A stretch of 10,535 nt of DNA from NCBI GenBank assembly GCA_002868985.1, contig PKTV01000270.1, positions 1 through 10,535 of the forward strand. The letters run 5' to 3'. Below the pieces are notes generated by a model, which saw only the letters and a list, made by a program, of their open reading frames with translations, was not told where the DNA came from and made no database searches. The position numbers were made by a program, and so were the translations under genes. The stretch comes from Desulfobacteraceae bacterium (GTDB taxonomy: Bacteria; Desulfobacterota; Desulfobacteria; Desulfobacterales; UBA11574). This document shows, one piece after another, positions 1 through 6,903 of this stretch (positions within the stretch are counted from its first letter, which is position 1; each line of letters opens with the position of its first letter).

Positions 1-3000
1 GATCTGCCCCAGTGTTTTGAGGGTCCCCATGACATCGGGGGAGACGGCGGGCAGGTCGGGCATTTTTTCTTCAAGTGCCGAGAGGATCTCCACCCGTTTG
101 ATGGAGTCGATGCCGAGATCGGCCTCGATATCCATGTCCAAGGCCAGCATTTCAACGGGGTAGCCGGTCAACTGACTGACGGTGCTCAGCAGGTGATTTT
201 CGATGTTTTTTTGACCGTCATGGGTTGGTTCCGGGTCTTTGGCAACAGGTTGTTTACGGATTGTTTCGACTATGGATTCAGTCGGTAGTGTGTCAGAGAT
301 ATCGGACGCCTTGAAATGATCGGACAAACTCTGGAGGGAGTCTTGAACCTCGGAAGTTACAGGCTTGCTGGTCTTGTCCGTAAAAATATCCGATGACTTT
401 TGGGCGTCCTGTAAATTTTCTTTTATGGGTTCAACGGGAATATGGGATGTGATCCTGTCCGTTTGAATCCCCAAAGATCCTTCAACCAGCCGCTGGGTAC
501 TTTCCATCATATGCTGAAGGGTTTTTGTCGCCTGGGTTTGGGTTTCCAAGAACTTTTGATGGGTTTCAGCGGTCTGCTTTTGAAGGGCCTGCATGGATTT
601 CAGGCCGTCTTGCAACACTTGGAGTGCCTCCAGTGTGATATTGTTTTGTGGTTGTTTCGTTTTCATGGTGTCTGGATTTTGCTGTATGTTTTTGGAGCCA
701 ATCTTCCGATGGTTCGGTCTGATCACCGGTTGCTCCGATGGCGTGTTTTCTTCCTTTATGCCAGTTTTTATAACCGGTTTTTTGTTCTCTAATTCATGTT
801 TTCCGACGTCTGATCGCTGACCTCTGTCATCTGACTCCCGACTTCCGACCTCTGACCACTGACTTCTGACCACCGACCCCTGACCCCTGACCTCTGCTTT
901 CCGATCCCTATAATTGACGCCGGAGAGCCATATGCTCATCCGCTGTTTTGTCGCACTTTTATCCTGAGGGTCCCAGGCGCTCAGGTCCACGAAATGGCCG
1001 AGGGATGCAACAAGAGCGAGTGTTTGGGCAAGATCTGTGATTCCCGATTGTTTTCCAAAAGCCTTGTCTAAAGAAACAGCGTTAAAATTTTGACCCTCAA
1101 GGATTGATTTCACGAGACCGGTCAGAACCGATTTGGGCCCAACTTCAACAAAGGTTCGCACGCCCATATTGAATAAATTTTTAATTTCGCTGACAAAATC
1201 CACCGGTGACAACAAATGGTCGCCCAGTAATTGCTTGGCTTTTTCAGGATCAGAAGGATAGGAGGAACCCGTGGTATTGGAAAATACCGGAATATCAGAC
1301 GGCAAGATGTTGATGTTTTCAAGGGCCTGTAAGAAAGGTTTTTTGGCGTGTTGAACCAGGGGGCTGTGAAACGCAGCGGAGACCGGAAGCCGAACGGTTC
1401 TAAATCCTTTTTCCCTGCATGTTTCTTCAGCTCCGGCCAAAGCATCCAACGATCCGGACAAAACGCCCTGTGTGGGACTGTTCCGGTTGGCCAGAATAAC
1501 ATCGGTTTTTGTGTCTTTGATGAGTTTTTCGAGTTCATCCAGCGGGGCTTTAACTGCCAGCATGCCACCATTGTCTTGATCGTTGTTATCACCAACCTCG
1601 GCCATCAATCGGCCTCGGGTTATGGCGAGAGAAAGGAATGACTCCAGATCGATCCAGCCGGCGGCACAAAGGGCCGAGAGCTCTCCAAAGCTATGACCGC
1701 AGACAGCGTCGGGTTGAAGGCCGAAATATTGAAGGATTTTCAACATGGCCATGCTGATGGCGCCTATGGCCGGTTGAGCGATATCTGTTTTTCTTAATGT
1801 TTCTTCTTGAAGGTGTCGATCTTTTTTGTCTTGAGATGAAAGCGGATAGATATGGTCGGTCAAACAGCCGGTGCTTTCGAATGTTTTGTTAGCTCGCTCT
1901 ATAACGTTCATTGCATCCGGGGAAAAGCAGACCAGGTCACGGCCCATGTTGACATATTGACTCCCCTGACCGGGGAAGATAAATGCCATTTTTCCGGATG
2001 GTTCAGGGCCGCCGTAAAACATATTTTCAAATTGCCATGCTTCCTGTGAAGAATTGTCTTCAAGGGCATGGACGGCGCGGTCCAAAAGACCGATGACATC
2101 ATTTGATGGTTCAAGAACCAACAGGAGCCGATATGGATCTTTGGCCGAAAAATCATTTCTCGTCTTTGCGGCCTTTGCCGAAATGTCTTCATGTGAGGAT
2201 GCGTTGTCGACAAAGGTTTTAAAGCGTTGAACATCCTGTTTGAGTTGATGTTGATTCAAGGCGGAGAACGCAATGATTTCTTTAGATCCGTCCCAGGAGA
2301 TCTTTTCTTTTTGTTTCCGGTATTCTTCGATCACCACGTGAAAATTGCTGCCGCCGAAACCGAATGCACTGACGCCTGCCCGGCGAGGATGTTCTTTTTT
2401 GGAAAACCAGGGTCGGGATTGGGTGTTCAGGTAAAAGGGACTTTTGTGAATGTTCAGTTTGGGGTCCGGTTCGTGGACCTTCAAAGTGGGTGGGAGCACT
2501 TTATGATAAACAGCGAGCGCTGCTTTTATCAGGCCTGCGGCGCCGGCCGCTGCCTTGGTGTGTCCGATCATCGATTTCACGGAGCCGAGCGCACACCTTC
2601 TGTGGTGGTTGTCCGGTTGGCCGAAAAGACCCTTTAAAGCCTGAAATTCGACTTCATCGCCGACTTTAGTGCCGGTGCCGTGGGCCTCGATGAGTTCCAC
2701 GGTAGAGGGATCGATTCCAGCTTCATCATACGCCATCTTGAGTGCTTTTGCCTGTCCCTTAGCATTGGGAGCATAGATGCTTTGGGATTTTCCGTCGCTG
2801 GATGATCCGACTCCTTTGATGACCGCGTAGATCCGGTTACCGTCTTTTTGGGCATCCTCGAGTCGTTTGAGAATAAACAGTCCGATTCCCTCTCCCAGAA
2901 CGGTCCCATCGGCATCTTGTGAAAACGGTCGGGCATCTCCTGTGGGGGAAAGCACCATGGTTTTGGAAAAACACATGTGCATGAATATGTCGTTGAGCAT

Positions 3001-3723
3001 GTCAACGCCACCGGTAATTACCGTATCGCTTCGACCGGAAATAAGTTCCATGACCCCAAGATGGATGGCACTCATAGAACTGGCACAGGCTGCGTCTACC
3101 ACACAGTTCGTACCGCCAAGATCCAGACGATTGGAAATTCGGCCGGCCACAACATTCCCTAAAAGTCCGGGAAACGAGTTTTCCTGCCAGGATACGTAAG
3201 AATCGGATATTTTCTGAATGACTTCTTCGGTTTTATGAGGATCTATTCCCGAATTTTCAAGTGCGCTTCGCCATATGGGATGCCCCAAACGGGCTCCCAG
3301 AGGGATCACGAGCTCCTGGGTTCCGGTGACGCCGAGGATGACGCTGGTTCTGTTCCGATTGAACGCGTCATCTTTTTTGTTGAAGGCATCTTCAAGGGCT
3401 TTTTTCGCCACAACCAGGCCGAGGAGCTGAGAGGTATCCGTGGCTTCAAGGGAAGAGGGCGGGATGCCGAATTCAGTGGGATCAAAGGAAAGCGGCGGGA
3501 CAAAACCGCCGCGCTTGCAGTAAACATGATCCGGTTTTTTGGGATCTGAATCGAAAAAATCTTTCCAGGACCAGTGGCTTTCCGGCACGTCGGTGATGGC
3601 ATCTTCACCATTAAAAAGGAGACGCCAGTATGCTTTTAATCCCGTTGATTTGGGAAAGAGACACCCCATGCCGACGATGGCCACCGGCAGTTGGCGTGTT
3701 ATGTTATTTTTTGTCGATTTCAA
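1..3723 (-). CDS. pfaA: PfaA-type polyunsaturated/secondary lipid synthase, N-terminal part (KS-MAT-linker-ACP), runs off left edge
   Basis: Large subunit of an iterative type I fatty acid/polyketide synthase. It condenses malonyl units on ACP-bound chains in the cytoplasm. The frame is open for 1241 codons from a TTG at 3723 to base 1. Numbering from that TTG: the ketosynthase (about 12-470) has active-site Cys213 in VVDAACASS, His348 in EAHGTGT and His388 in IGHTKAAAG. The acyltransferase (about 580-870) has FPGQGSQY near 583-590, nucleophile Ser678 in GHSFGE, and AAFHS with His786, the malonyl-type signature. A low-complexity linker (939-974) is encoded by a heptanucleotide array. A Gln-rich helical linker (about 1010-1065) is of the type seen before ACPs in Pfa and related synthases. 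The first ACP carries phosphopantetheine Ser1207 in LGIDSIKRVEIL. PfaA proteins usually exceed 2000 residues, with further ACPs, KR and DH domains, so about half is missing. Close relatives such as HglE-type glycolipid synthases cannot be excluded; the nearby PfaD favours Pfa. The start is uncertain: there is no ATG or Shine-Dalgarno, and an in-frame TGA lies at 3748-3750. Confidence 0.93.
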   Translation of the reverse strand, partial: MKSTKNNITRQLPVAIVGMGCLFPKSTGLKAYWRLLFNGEDAITDVPESHWSWKDFFDSDPKKPDHVYCKRGGFVPPLSFDPTEFGIPPSSLEATDTSQLLGLVVAKKALEDAFNKKDDAFNRNRTSVILGVTGTQELVIPLGARLGHPIWRSALENSGIDPHKTEEVIQKISDSYVSWQENSFPGLLGNVVAGRISNRLDLGGTNCVVDAACASSMSAIHLGVMELISGRSDTVITGGVDMLNDIFMHMCFSKTMVLSPTGDARPFSQDADGTVLGEGIGLFILKRLEDAQKDGNRIYAVIKGVGSSSDGKSQSIYAPNAKGQAKALKMAYDEAGIDPSTVELIEAHGTGTKVGDEVEFQALKGLFGQPDNHHRRCALGSVKSMIGHTKAAAGAAGLIKAALAVYHKVLPPTLKVHEPDPKLNIHKSPFYLNTQSRPWFSKKEHPRRAGVSAFGFGGSNFHVVIEEYRKQKEKISWDGSKEIIAFSALNQHQLKQDVQRFKTFVDNASSHEDISAKAAKTRNDFSAKDPYRLLLVLEPSNDVIGLLDRAVHALEDNSSQEAWQFENMFYGGPEPSGKMAFIFPGQGSQYVNMGRDLVCFSPDAMNVIERANKTFESTGCLTDHIYPLSSQDKKDRHLQEETLRKTDIAQPAIGAISMAMLKILQYFGLQPDAVCGHSFGELSALCAAGWIDLESFLSLAITRGRLMAEVGDNNDQDNGGMLAVKAPLDELEKLIKDTKTDVILANRNSPTQGVLSGSLDALAGAEETCREKGFRTVRLPVSAAFHSPLVQHAKKPFLQALENINILPSDIPVFSNTTGSSYPSDPEKAKQLLGDHLLSPVDFVSEIKNLFNMGVRTFVEVGPKSVLTGLVKSILEGQNFNAVSLDKAFGKQSGITDLAQTLALVASLGHFVDLSAWDPQDKSATKQRMSIWLSGVNYRDRKAEVRGQGSVVRSQWSEVGSRESDDRGQRSDVGKHELENKKPVIKTGIKEENTPSEQPVIRPNHRKIGSKNIQQNPDTMKTKQPQNNITLEALQVLQDGLKSMQALQKQTAETHQKFLETQTQATKTLQHMMESTQRLVEGSLGIQTDRITSHIPVEPIKENLQDAQKSSDIFTDKTSKPVTSEVQDSLQSLSDHFKASDISDTLPTESIVETIRKQPVAKDPEPTHDGQKNIENHLLSTVSQLTGYPVEMLALDMDIEADLGIDSIKRVEILSALEEKMPDLPAVSPDVMGTLKTLGQI
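803..907. repeat. Degenerate heptanucleotide tandem array (15 units) inside the pfaA coding sequence
   Basis: Fifteen consecutive 7-base units, read on the plus strand, follow the pattern CYGAYYY: ccgacgt, ctgatcg, ctgacct, ctgtcat, ctgactc, ccgactt, ccgacct, ctgacca, ctgactt, ctgacca, ccgaccc, ctgaccc, ctgacct, ctgcttt, ccgatcc. Three units make 21 bases, so the array is translated on the minus strand as imperfect 7-residue repeats: EVRGQGS, VVRSQWS, EVGSRES, DDRGQRS. It falls in the linker between the acyltransferase and the first ACP, a place that tolerates insertions. The units are diverged, so the array is old or selected for sequence rather than freshly expanded. Confidence 0.9.
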
Positions 3724-3747
3724 TGATGAGCGCTTAGCGGCACAACT

Positions 3748-3807
3748 TCACAGGAAAGTTATGCAGCAGATGATTCTTCCTAAACTGAGCGTTTCAAATA
3801 GCGCCAT
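3748..3807 (-). other. Short ATG-initiated ORF (19 codons plus TGA) in frame with pfaA
   Basis: On the minus strand an ATG at 3807-3805 opens a 19-residue peptide, MALFETLSLGRIICCITFL, ending at TGA (3750-3748). This is the same reading frame as pfaA, and the TGA lies 24 bases (8 codons) before the TTG proposed as the pfaA start. No Shine-Dalgarno precedes the ATG. It could be a leader peptide, the true pfaA N-terminus interrupted by a nonsense mutation or a recoded TGA, or chance. What is seen is only the shared frame and the lack of any other ATG upstream of the ketosynthase. Confidence 0.3.
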
Positions 3808-3825
3808 GGCTATAAAAAAGTAATA

Positions 3826-3854
3826 ATTATAAATAAATATACAGTACTGAAGTC
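3826..3854 (-). promoter_or_regulatory. Possible pfaA promoter (-10 TATAAT)
   Basis: A perfect TATAAT lies on the minus strand at 3831-3826, about 100 bases before the proposed pfaA TTG and 18 bases before the upstream ATG at 3807. The region 17 bases further upstream (3849-3854, reading GACTTC) is not a good -35. The surrounding sequence is very AT-rich, so the match could be chance. A perfect palindrome CAGTACTG (3842-3849) sits in the would-be spacer and could be an operator. Confidence 0.25.
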
Positions 3855-3952
3855 GCTAATGGGTCTCATTTAATCGGTGAATGTATTTAAGCAAAAAATT
3901 GTCACCATTTGAAACCCTTCGGGCTTGCCGATTTTACCGAATCTGCTGCGTT

Positions 3953-3993
3953 ATGAGACACTTGCAGTAGCAGACTACGGCTGAATGTCTCAT
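3953..3993. repeat. Inverted repeat / hairpin in a GC-rich island
   Basis: ATGAGACA (3953-3960) and TGTCTCAT (3986-3993) are perfect inverted copies of 8 bases with a 25-base interior. Inside is a second small stem, GTAG (3967-3970) and CTAC (3975-3978), around a CAGA loop. The hairpin sits in about 160 bases (3916-4075) that are visibly richer in GC than the AT-rich sequence on both sides. This suggests an inserted or dispersed element such as a REP-like or MITE-like unit rather than local promoter DNA. No transposase, clear terminal repeats or target duplication were found. Confidence 0.5.
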
Positions 3994-4152
3994 GCCCCCG
4001 ATAAAAAGATTGCGGGATTTCGCTACGCTCAACTTGCTTATCTCCGGCAAACTCGAGAATCGCTCAATTTAGGTTCTATTTTAATAGAGAAAAATCTGAA
4101 CTATTAATAATTTGTTAACATAATGCAAGAAAAAAGTATTTGCAAGCAAATG

Positions 4153-4232
4153 ATCACAAAATAATAGTTGACATATTGACATATCAAGTGATTAGCTATG
4201 CGAAATTAACTGCCATCACAGATGACAGTGAT
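4153..4232. promoter_or_regulatory. Candidate operator cluster: alternating ATCAC / GTGAT half-sites with a tandem TTGACATA
   Basis: Four half-sites alternate in orientation: ATCAC at 4153-4157, GTGAT at 4188-4192, ATCAC at 4215-4219 and GTGAT at 4228-4232. The last two form a compact inverted repeat with an 8-base spacer. Between the first pair lies a perfect tandem duplication of TTGACATA (4168-4175 and 4176-4183), each copy containing a consensus -35 TTGACA, but no good -10 is seen at the proper distance. The arrangement is compatible with binding of a dimeric regulator in the divergent region; the neighbouring MerR-like protein is the natural candidate. Function is inferred. Confidence 0.3.
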
Positions 4233-4334
4233 CTAAAAAATTTAATCAATATAAATAAGCGCATTTAAAAAAATGGAAAAATTAGCGGTCCGAGTTAAAT
4301 TTTTAAAAATAGAATATTTCATTAACTTTAGGCA

Positions 4335-4349
4335 TGTTATAATATTATA
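4335..4349. promoter_or_regulatory. Palindromic extended -10 promoter, probable promoter of the MerR-like gene
   Basis: TGTTATAAT (4335-4343) is a perfect extended -10 for plus-strand transcription and would start RNA near 4350, about 140 bases before the regulator ATG. TATAATATTATA (4338-4349) is a perfect 12-base palindrome, so an equally good TATAAT is presented on the minus strand toward pfaA. No consensus -35 accompanies either direction, which an extended -10 promoter can do without. Confidence 0.45.
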
Positions 4350-4382
4350 GGCAGTTCTGACTTTTCCGGCTCATAGGTGAAC

Positions 4383-4441
4383 AGCCCTTTTCAAGGGGAA
4401 ATTAAAGTCCATGTCTTTAGGGGCCGGGTACTTTGCCGGAC
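4383..4441 (+). other. Structured 5' leader of the MerR-like gene (unassigned)
   Basis: The presumed untranslated leader contains a small stem CCCTT (4385-4389) / AAGGG (4393-4397). A second possible stem joins CCGG (4424-4427) to CCGG (4436-4439), and GTCC (4407-4410) can pair with GGAC (4438-4441) as an alternative. The leader is richer in G and C than the DNA just upstream. It does not match a riboswitch class that I recognise, and there is no T-run to make it a terminator. Confidence 0.25.
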
Positions 4442-4479
4442 AATAAATATATACTTGATACATCAATATAACAAGTTGT

Positions 4480-4486
4480 GGGGGTG
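4480..4486 (+). promoter_or_regulatory. Ribosome binding site deciding the ATG at 4490
   Basis: GGGGGTG lies 3 to 8 bases before ATG 4490. An upstream in-frame GTG at 4478 overlaps this G-run and has no Shine-Dalgarno of its own, so the ATG is the better start. Confidence 0.5.
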
Positions 4487-4489
4487 TGC

Positions 4490-5077
4490 ATGATCAAATT
4501 CTTCACGAACAGAGAGCTTTCCGACAAGTTGGGCATCAAACTGGCCAAGTGGAAACGCTGGTCCCGGGAATTTCTGCCGCCGGACCCATTGGGCGGGATG
4601 CAGTCCGGATATGCCAGACAATACAATCCGGATCAGGCGTTTACAGTCTTTTTAGGGGGACATCTGGTGGCGGACTTGAAATTTTCGATTCCCGAAGCCA
4701 ATCAAATCTTTCAAGATTTGAATAAATGGCTGTCGGACAAAGGTTTTTTCTTTGATCTACGGGGTCATTCTGTGTCCGACAAAGGTATGGAAGCACTGAT
4801 CAAAAAGTATATCCTATTTATACGGCGTGAAAAAAGGCCGGATAAGCGCTTCAAATTTATTTACACGGTCAGAGGCATCATTTCAAATGAACCGGTCCAA
4901 CACAAGGGCTTTGAAATGGTGAAAAAACTGTATGTGGAAACATCCGTCAATCAGGGGTCTGAAAAACCATCGGAGATGGATATGAATGTTGTTAAAACCT
5001 TATATCTTACCGGCATATTGACTGATTTTATCGATGCAATGGGGCTGGATAGGATGAGATATTCGGTGCTTTCATAA
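4490..5077 (+). CDS. MerR-like winged-helix DNA-binding protein, candidate regulator of the pfa genes
   Basis: Protein of 195 residues from ATG 4490 (199 from the GTG at 4478), ending in tandem stops TAATAA. The N-terminus (FTNRELSDKLGIKLAKWKRW) reads as a helix-turn-helix. The following SGYARQYNPDQAF resembles the wing and the 'R.Y...' element that follows the helix-turn-helix in MerR-superfamily proteins, and about residues 1-70 make up this domain. The remaining 120 residues contain predicted alpha and mixed segments and match no effector domain I recognise. No metal-binding cysteine cluster, signal peptide or membrane segment is visible. The gene is divergent from pfaA and convergent with pfaD, with about 180 bases between its stop and the pfaD stop. 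Position alone suggests it controls lipid-synthase expression. It could equally be an accessory DNA-binding protein, since function beyond the N-terminal fold is unknown. Confidence 0.82.
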   Translation: MIKFFTNRELSDKLGIKLAKWKRWSREFLPPDPLGGMQSGYARQYNPDQAFTVFLGGHLVADLKFSIPEANQIFQDLNKWLSDKGFFFDLRGHSVSDKGMEALIKKYILFIRREKRPDKRFKFIYTVRGIISNEPVQHKGFEMVKKLYVETSVNQGSEKPSEMDMNVVKTLYLTGILTDFIDAMGLDRMRYSVLS

Positions 5078-5179
5078 TAATCTCCCTTTTCGCTGCATTA
5101 GCGTTGTTAAAAATCGAGGGTGAGAAACTTGAGACAATGATTGTTTTTCTTAGTGCCTTGGGGTCTTGGTGGCGATCAT

Positions 5180-5216
5180 AAAAAAATGCACAGGCTTTAC
5201 GGAAAGGAAGCAACCT
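5180..5216 (-). terminator. Possible intrinsic terminator of pfaD
   Basis: On the minus strand, about 40 bases after the pfaD stop, an imperfect stem built from AGG..AAG-type pairings (5192-5216) precedes a run of seven T (5186-5180). The stem is weak and has a bulge, and a 5-base spacer separates it from the T-run. Position in a convergent gap supports termination, but the structure is marginal. Confidence 0.25.
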
Positions 5217-5256
5217 CAGGTGGTTTTCGTCGATATGGGATTGTTTTGCGAATGTC

Positions 5257-6903
5257 TCACTGTTCCAGCAACTCCTGTATCTTTTCAAGGGGCATGGGAG
5301 AAAAACTGTCCATACCGGCCGGCAATACAGATCCTTGATGCTTCAACCAGTTGACTCGGGTCACCACAGCGGCGCCATAGAGAAGGTTCATGGCAACGGT
5401 GACGGTATCGCGGTTTTCAGGTGGTTCGAGAAATGAACCTTTAACCCACTGGTTAAACGCTCCCATGGACGGGCCGCACCATATCTGGTAATCGATTTTT
5501 CGTGATGGGTCGCCCGAGTTGGCCCAGTTGGAAGATTGGCCGAGGTAGGATCGGAACACAAGGGCCATTTTGTGTTTGGGGTCTTTTTCGGCCCGTTCAA
5601 TCTGTTTGGGATCATGGCGAGTAAAATAGGCTTTGGTCTGCTCCCATTCTTCCTGAAAGCTGCACCGAAAAAAATCTCTCTCCAGCATGTTTCTTTGTTT
5701 TTCGGAAATGCTCTCAAAACGGTCGTGGGTGGAATAGAGGTCGTAGAGTTTTGCAGCCCGAAGCGGAAACATGGTACCCCGTTTGAGCACTTGGACCTTA
5801 ACACCCATTTCAAACATATCTGCTGCCGGGGCCATGGTCACATCAGCCTGGCCGGCGTCTGCCAGCATATGGCGGACGGTTTCGGATGTGCCGGCTTCCA
5901 CGCAGGATTGATTGACGGAACCCGTGAGAATATAGGCTGCGCCCATGGCAAAGGCCGCGGCGGCGGAATGGGGGGTGGAGATTCCGCCGGCAAGTCCCAC
6001 ACTGGGCTGATTTTTGTATGTGTGTTTTTCGGTCAATTCATCGCGCAGGGCGATCATGGTCGGTAATAACGAAATCGCCGGCCGGTTGTCGGTATGGCCG
6101 CCGGAATCCGCTTCTGCGGTCAGGTCATCGGCCATAGGGATCATTGCAGCGAGTTCTGCTTCCGCTTGGGTGATCATGTTTTTGTCAATGAGCTGTGCCA
6201 GAAGTTTTTGCGGCGGCGGGGAAAAATATTTTGCGGCCACTTCAACCCTGGAGACTTTTGCAATCACCTTGTTGGGACAAATTATCTCACCGTGCGCATC
6301 ACGATGAATTCCTTTTACGCGATAGTATACCAAGGGAAGGGTGAGATCCAGATATGCCGAGGTGCTGACCAGCTTTATGCCACGTTGCAGATACAATCGA
6401 ACCACGGCTGCTTCAAGCTCAGGGTCGTTGGGGCTGTGTATTAAATTAAAGCCAAAAGGGATGTTTTTTAAGTTTTGCTGCAACCGGTCGATGGCGGATT
6501 CGATTTGATCGAGGGCAAGACCGGCAGCGCCAAAAAAGCCGACCCATCCGGCGTTTCCGGCTTTTTCGACCATCTCAACCGATGTAATGCCGTTGGCCAT
6601 TGCACCCACAATGTAAGCATAACGAAGATTATGCTTGTCTTTAAACTGCGGATCCCCAAGATTTTCGGGGTGCAGCGGTGGTGCATATGCACGCAGCGGA
6701 ACAGCAGCGGATTGCAAAGGGGCATCGCTGCCGATGGTGATGGTGCCGCCCCTGCCGACGGCCGGAAGGCCGTTGATATCTAAAAGGTAGGCCGGCTGTG
6801 TCACCTTTAAAATTGCCGATCGGACAGCATGCCCTCCCGGTTCAGGTTCACTATCCCCCGGCAGCCACCAGCCGGGGATATTTTTTCGTTTCGATGATTG
6901 CAT
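5257..6903 (-). CDS. pfaD: PfaD-type enoyl reductase (FMN-dependent, 2-nitropropane dioxygenase-like)
   Basis: FMN-dependent trans-acting enoyl reductase that reduces the 2,3-double bond of ACP-bound intermediates for Pfa synthases and some trans-AT polyketide synthases. The protein has 548 residues from ATG 6903, normal for PfaD. Numbering from that ATG: the family-typical KHNLRYAYIVGAMANGI (about 90-106) is followed by FFGAAGL, then FGFNLIHSP (about 150-158), SGGHTD with the conserved His270 of the nitronate monooxygenase-like fold, and GLAGGIS (303-309) then AAYILTGSVNQ, the FMN phosphate-binding loop region. The C-terminal third (MFPLRAAKLYDLY onward) is the extension shared by PfaD proteins. 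An upstream in-frame GTG at 6915 would add four residues; the ATG is preferred because GGA lies about 7 bases before it. Pfa clusters usually run A-B-C-D. Here pfaD lies upstream of pfaA on the same strand, with an oppositely oriented regulator between them, so it must be transcribed separately. Confidence 0.95.
   Translation of the reverse strand: MQSSKRKNIPGWWLPGDSEPEPGGHAVRSAILKVTQPAYLLDINGLPAVGRGGTITIGSDAPLQSAAVPLRAYAPPLHPENLGDPQFKDKHNLRYAYIVGAMANGITSVEMVEKAGNAGWVGFFGAAGLALDQIESAIDRLQQNLKNIPFGFNLIHSPNDPELEAAVVRLYLQRGIKLVSTSAYLDLTLPLVYYRVKGIHRDAHGEIICPNKVIAKVSRVEVAAKYFSPPPQKLLAQLIDKNMITQAEAELAAMIPMADDLTAEADSGGHTDNRPAISLLPTMIALRDELTEKHTYKNQPSVGLAGGISTPHSAAAAFAMGAAYILTGSVNQSCVEAGTSETVRHMLADAGQADVTMAPAADMFEMGVKVQVLKRGTMFPLRAAKLYDLYSTHDRFESISEKQRNMLERDFFRCSFQEEWEQTKAYFTRHDPKQIERAEKDPKHKMALVFRSYLGQSSNWANSGDPSRKIDYQIWCGPSMGAFNQWVKGSFLEPPENRDTVTVAMNLLYGAAVVTRVNWLKHQGSVLPAGMDSFSPMPLEKIQELLEQ

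Larger units (their letters stand above)
3724..4489. other. Intergenic divergent control region between pfaA and the MerR-like gene
   Basis: About 766 bases without a credible protein gene apart from the 19-codon ORF at 3748-3807. Most of it is strongly AT-rich (especially 4081-4350), with an embedded GC-richer island at about 3916-4075. Because pfaA leaves to the left and the regulator to the right, promoters and operators for both should be here. Candidate elements are listed separately: a minus-strand TATAAT near 3830, a hairpin at 3953-3993, ATCAC/GTGAT half-sites at 4153-4232, a tandem TTGACATA at 4168-4183, a palindromic extended -10 at 4335-4349 and a structured leader at 4383-4441. 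Confidence 0.7.

Noticed and set aside
442..820. Plus-strand open frames opposite the pfaA linker
   Set aside because: They lie antisense to the continuous pfaA frame, have no Shine-Dalgarno and are of biased, Phe/Leu-rich composition, so they are shadows of the minus-strand gene.
1122..3611. Several minus-strand open frames of about 100-160 codons within pfaA
   Set aside because: They are in a different frame from the KS/AT/ACP motifs; the true frame is open throughout with all catalytic motifs, so no frameshift or separate gene is needed.
3742..3790. Selenocysteine insertion at the TGA in front of pfaA
   Set aside because: No convincing bacterial SECIS hairpin follows the TGA, and no Cys or Sec is expected at that place in PfaA proteins. 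Kept only as one option in a finding.
4383..4441. Known riboswitch in the regulator leader
   Set aside because: No conserved core of a riboswitch class was recognised; only small generic stems are visible.
5088..5110. Hairpin CGCT-gcatt-AGCG after the regulator gene as its terminator
   Set aside because: The stem is only four pairs and is not followed by a T-run.
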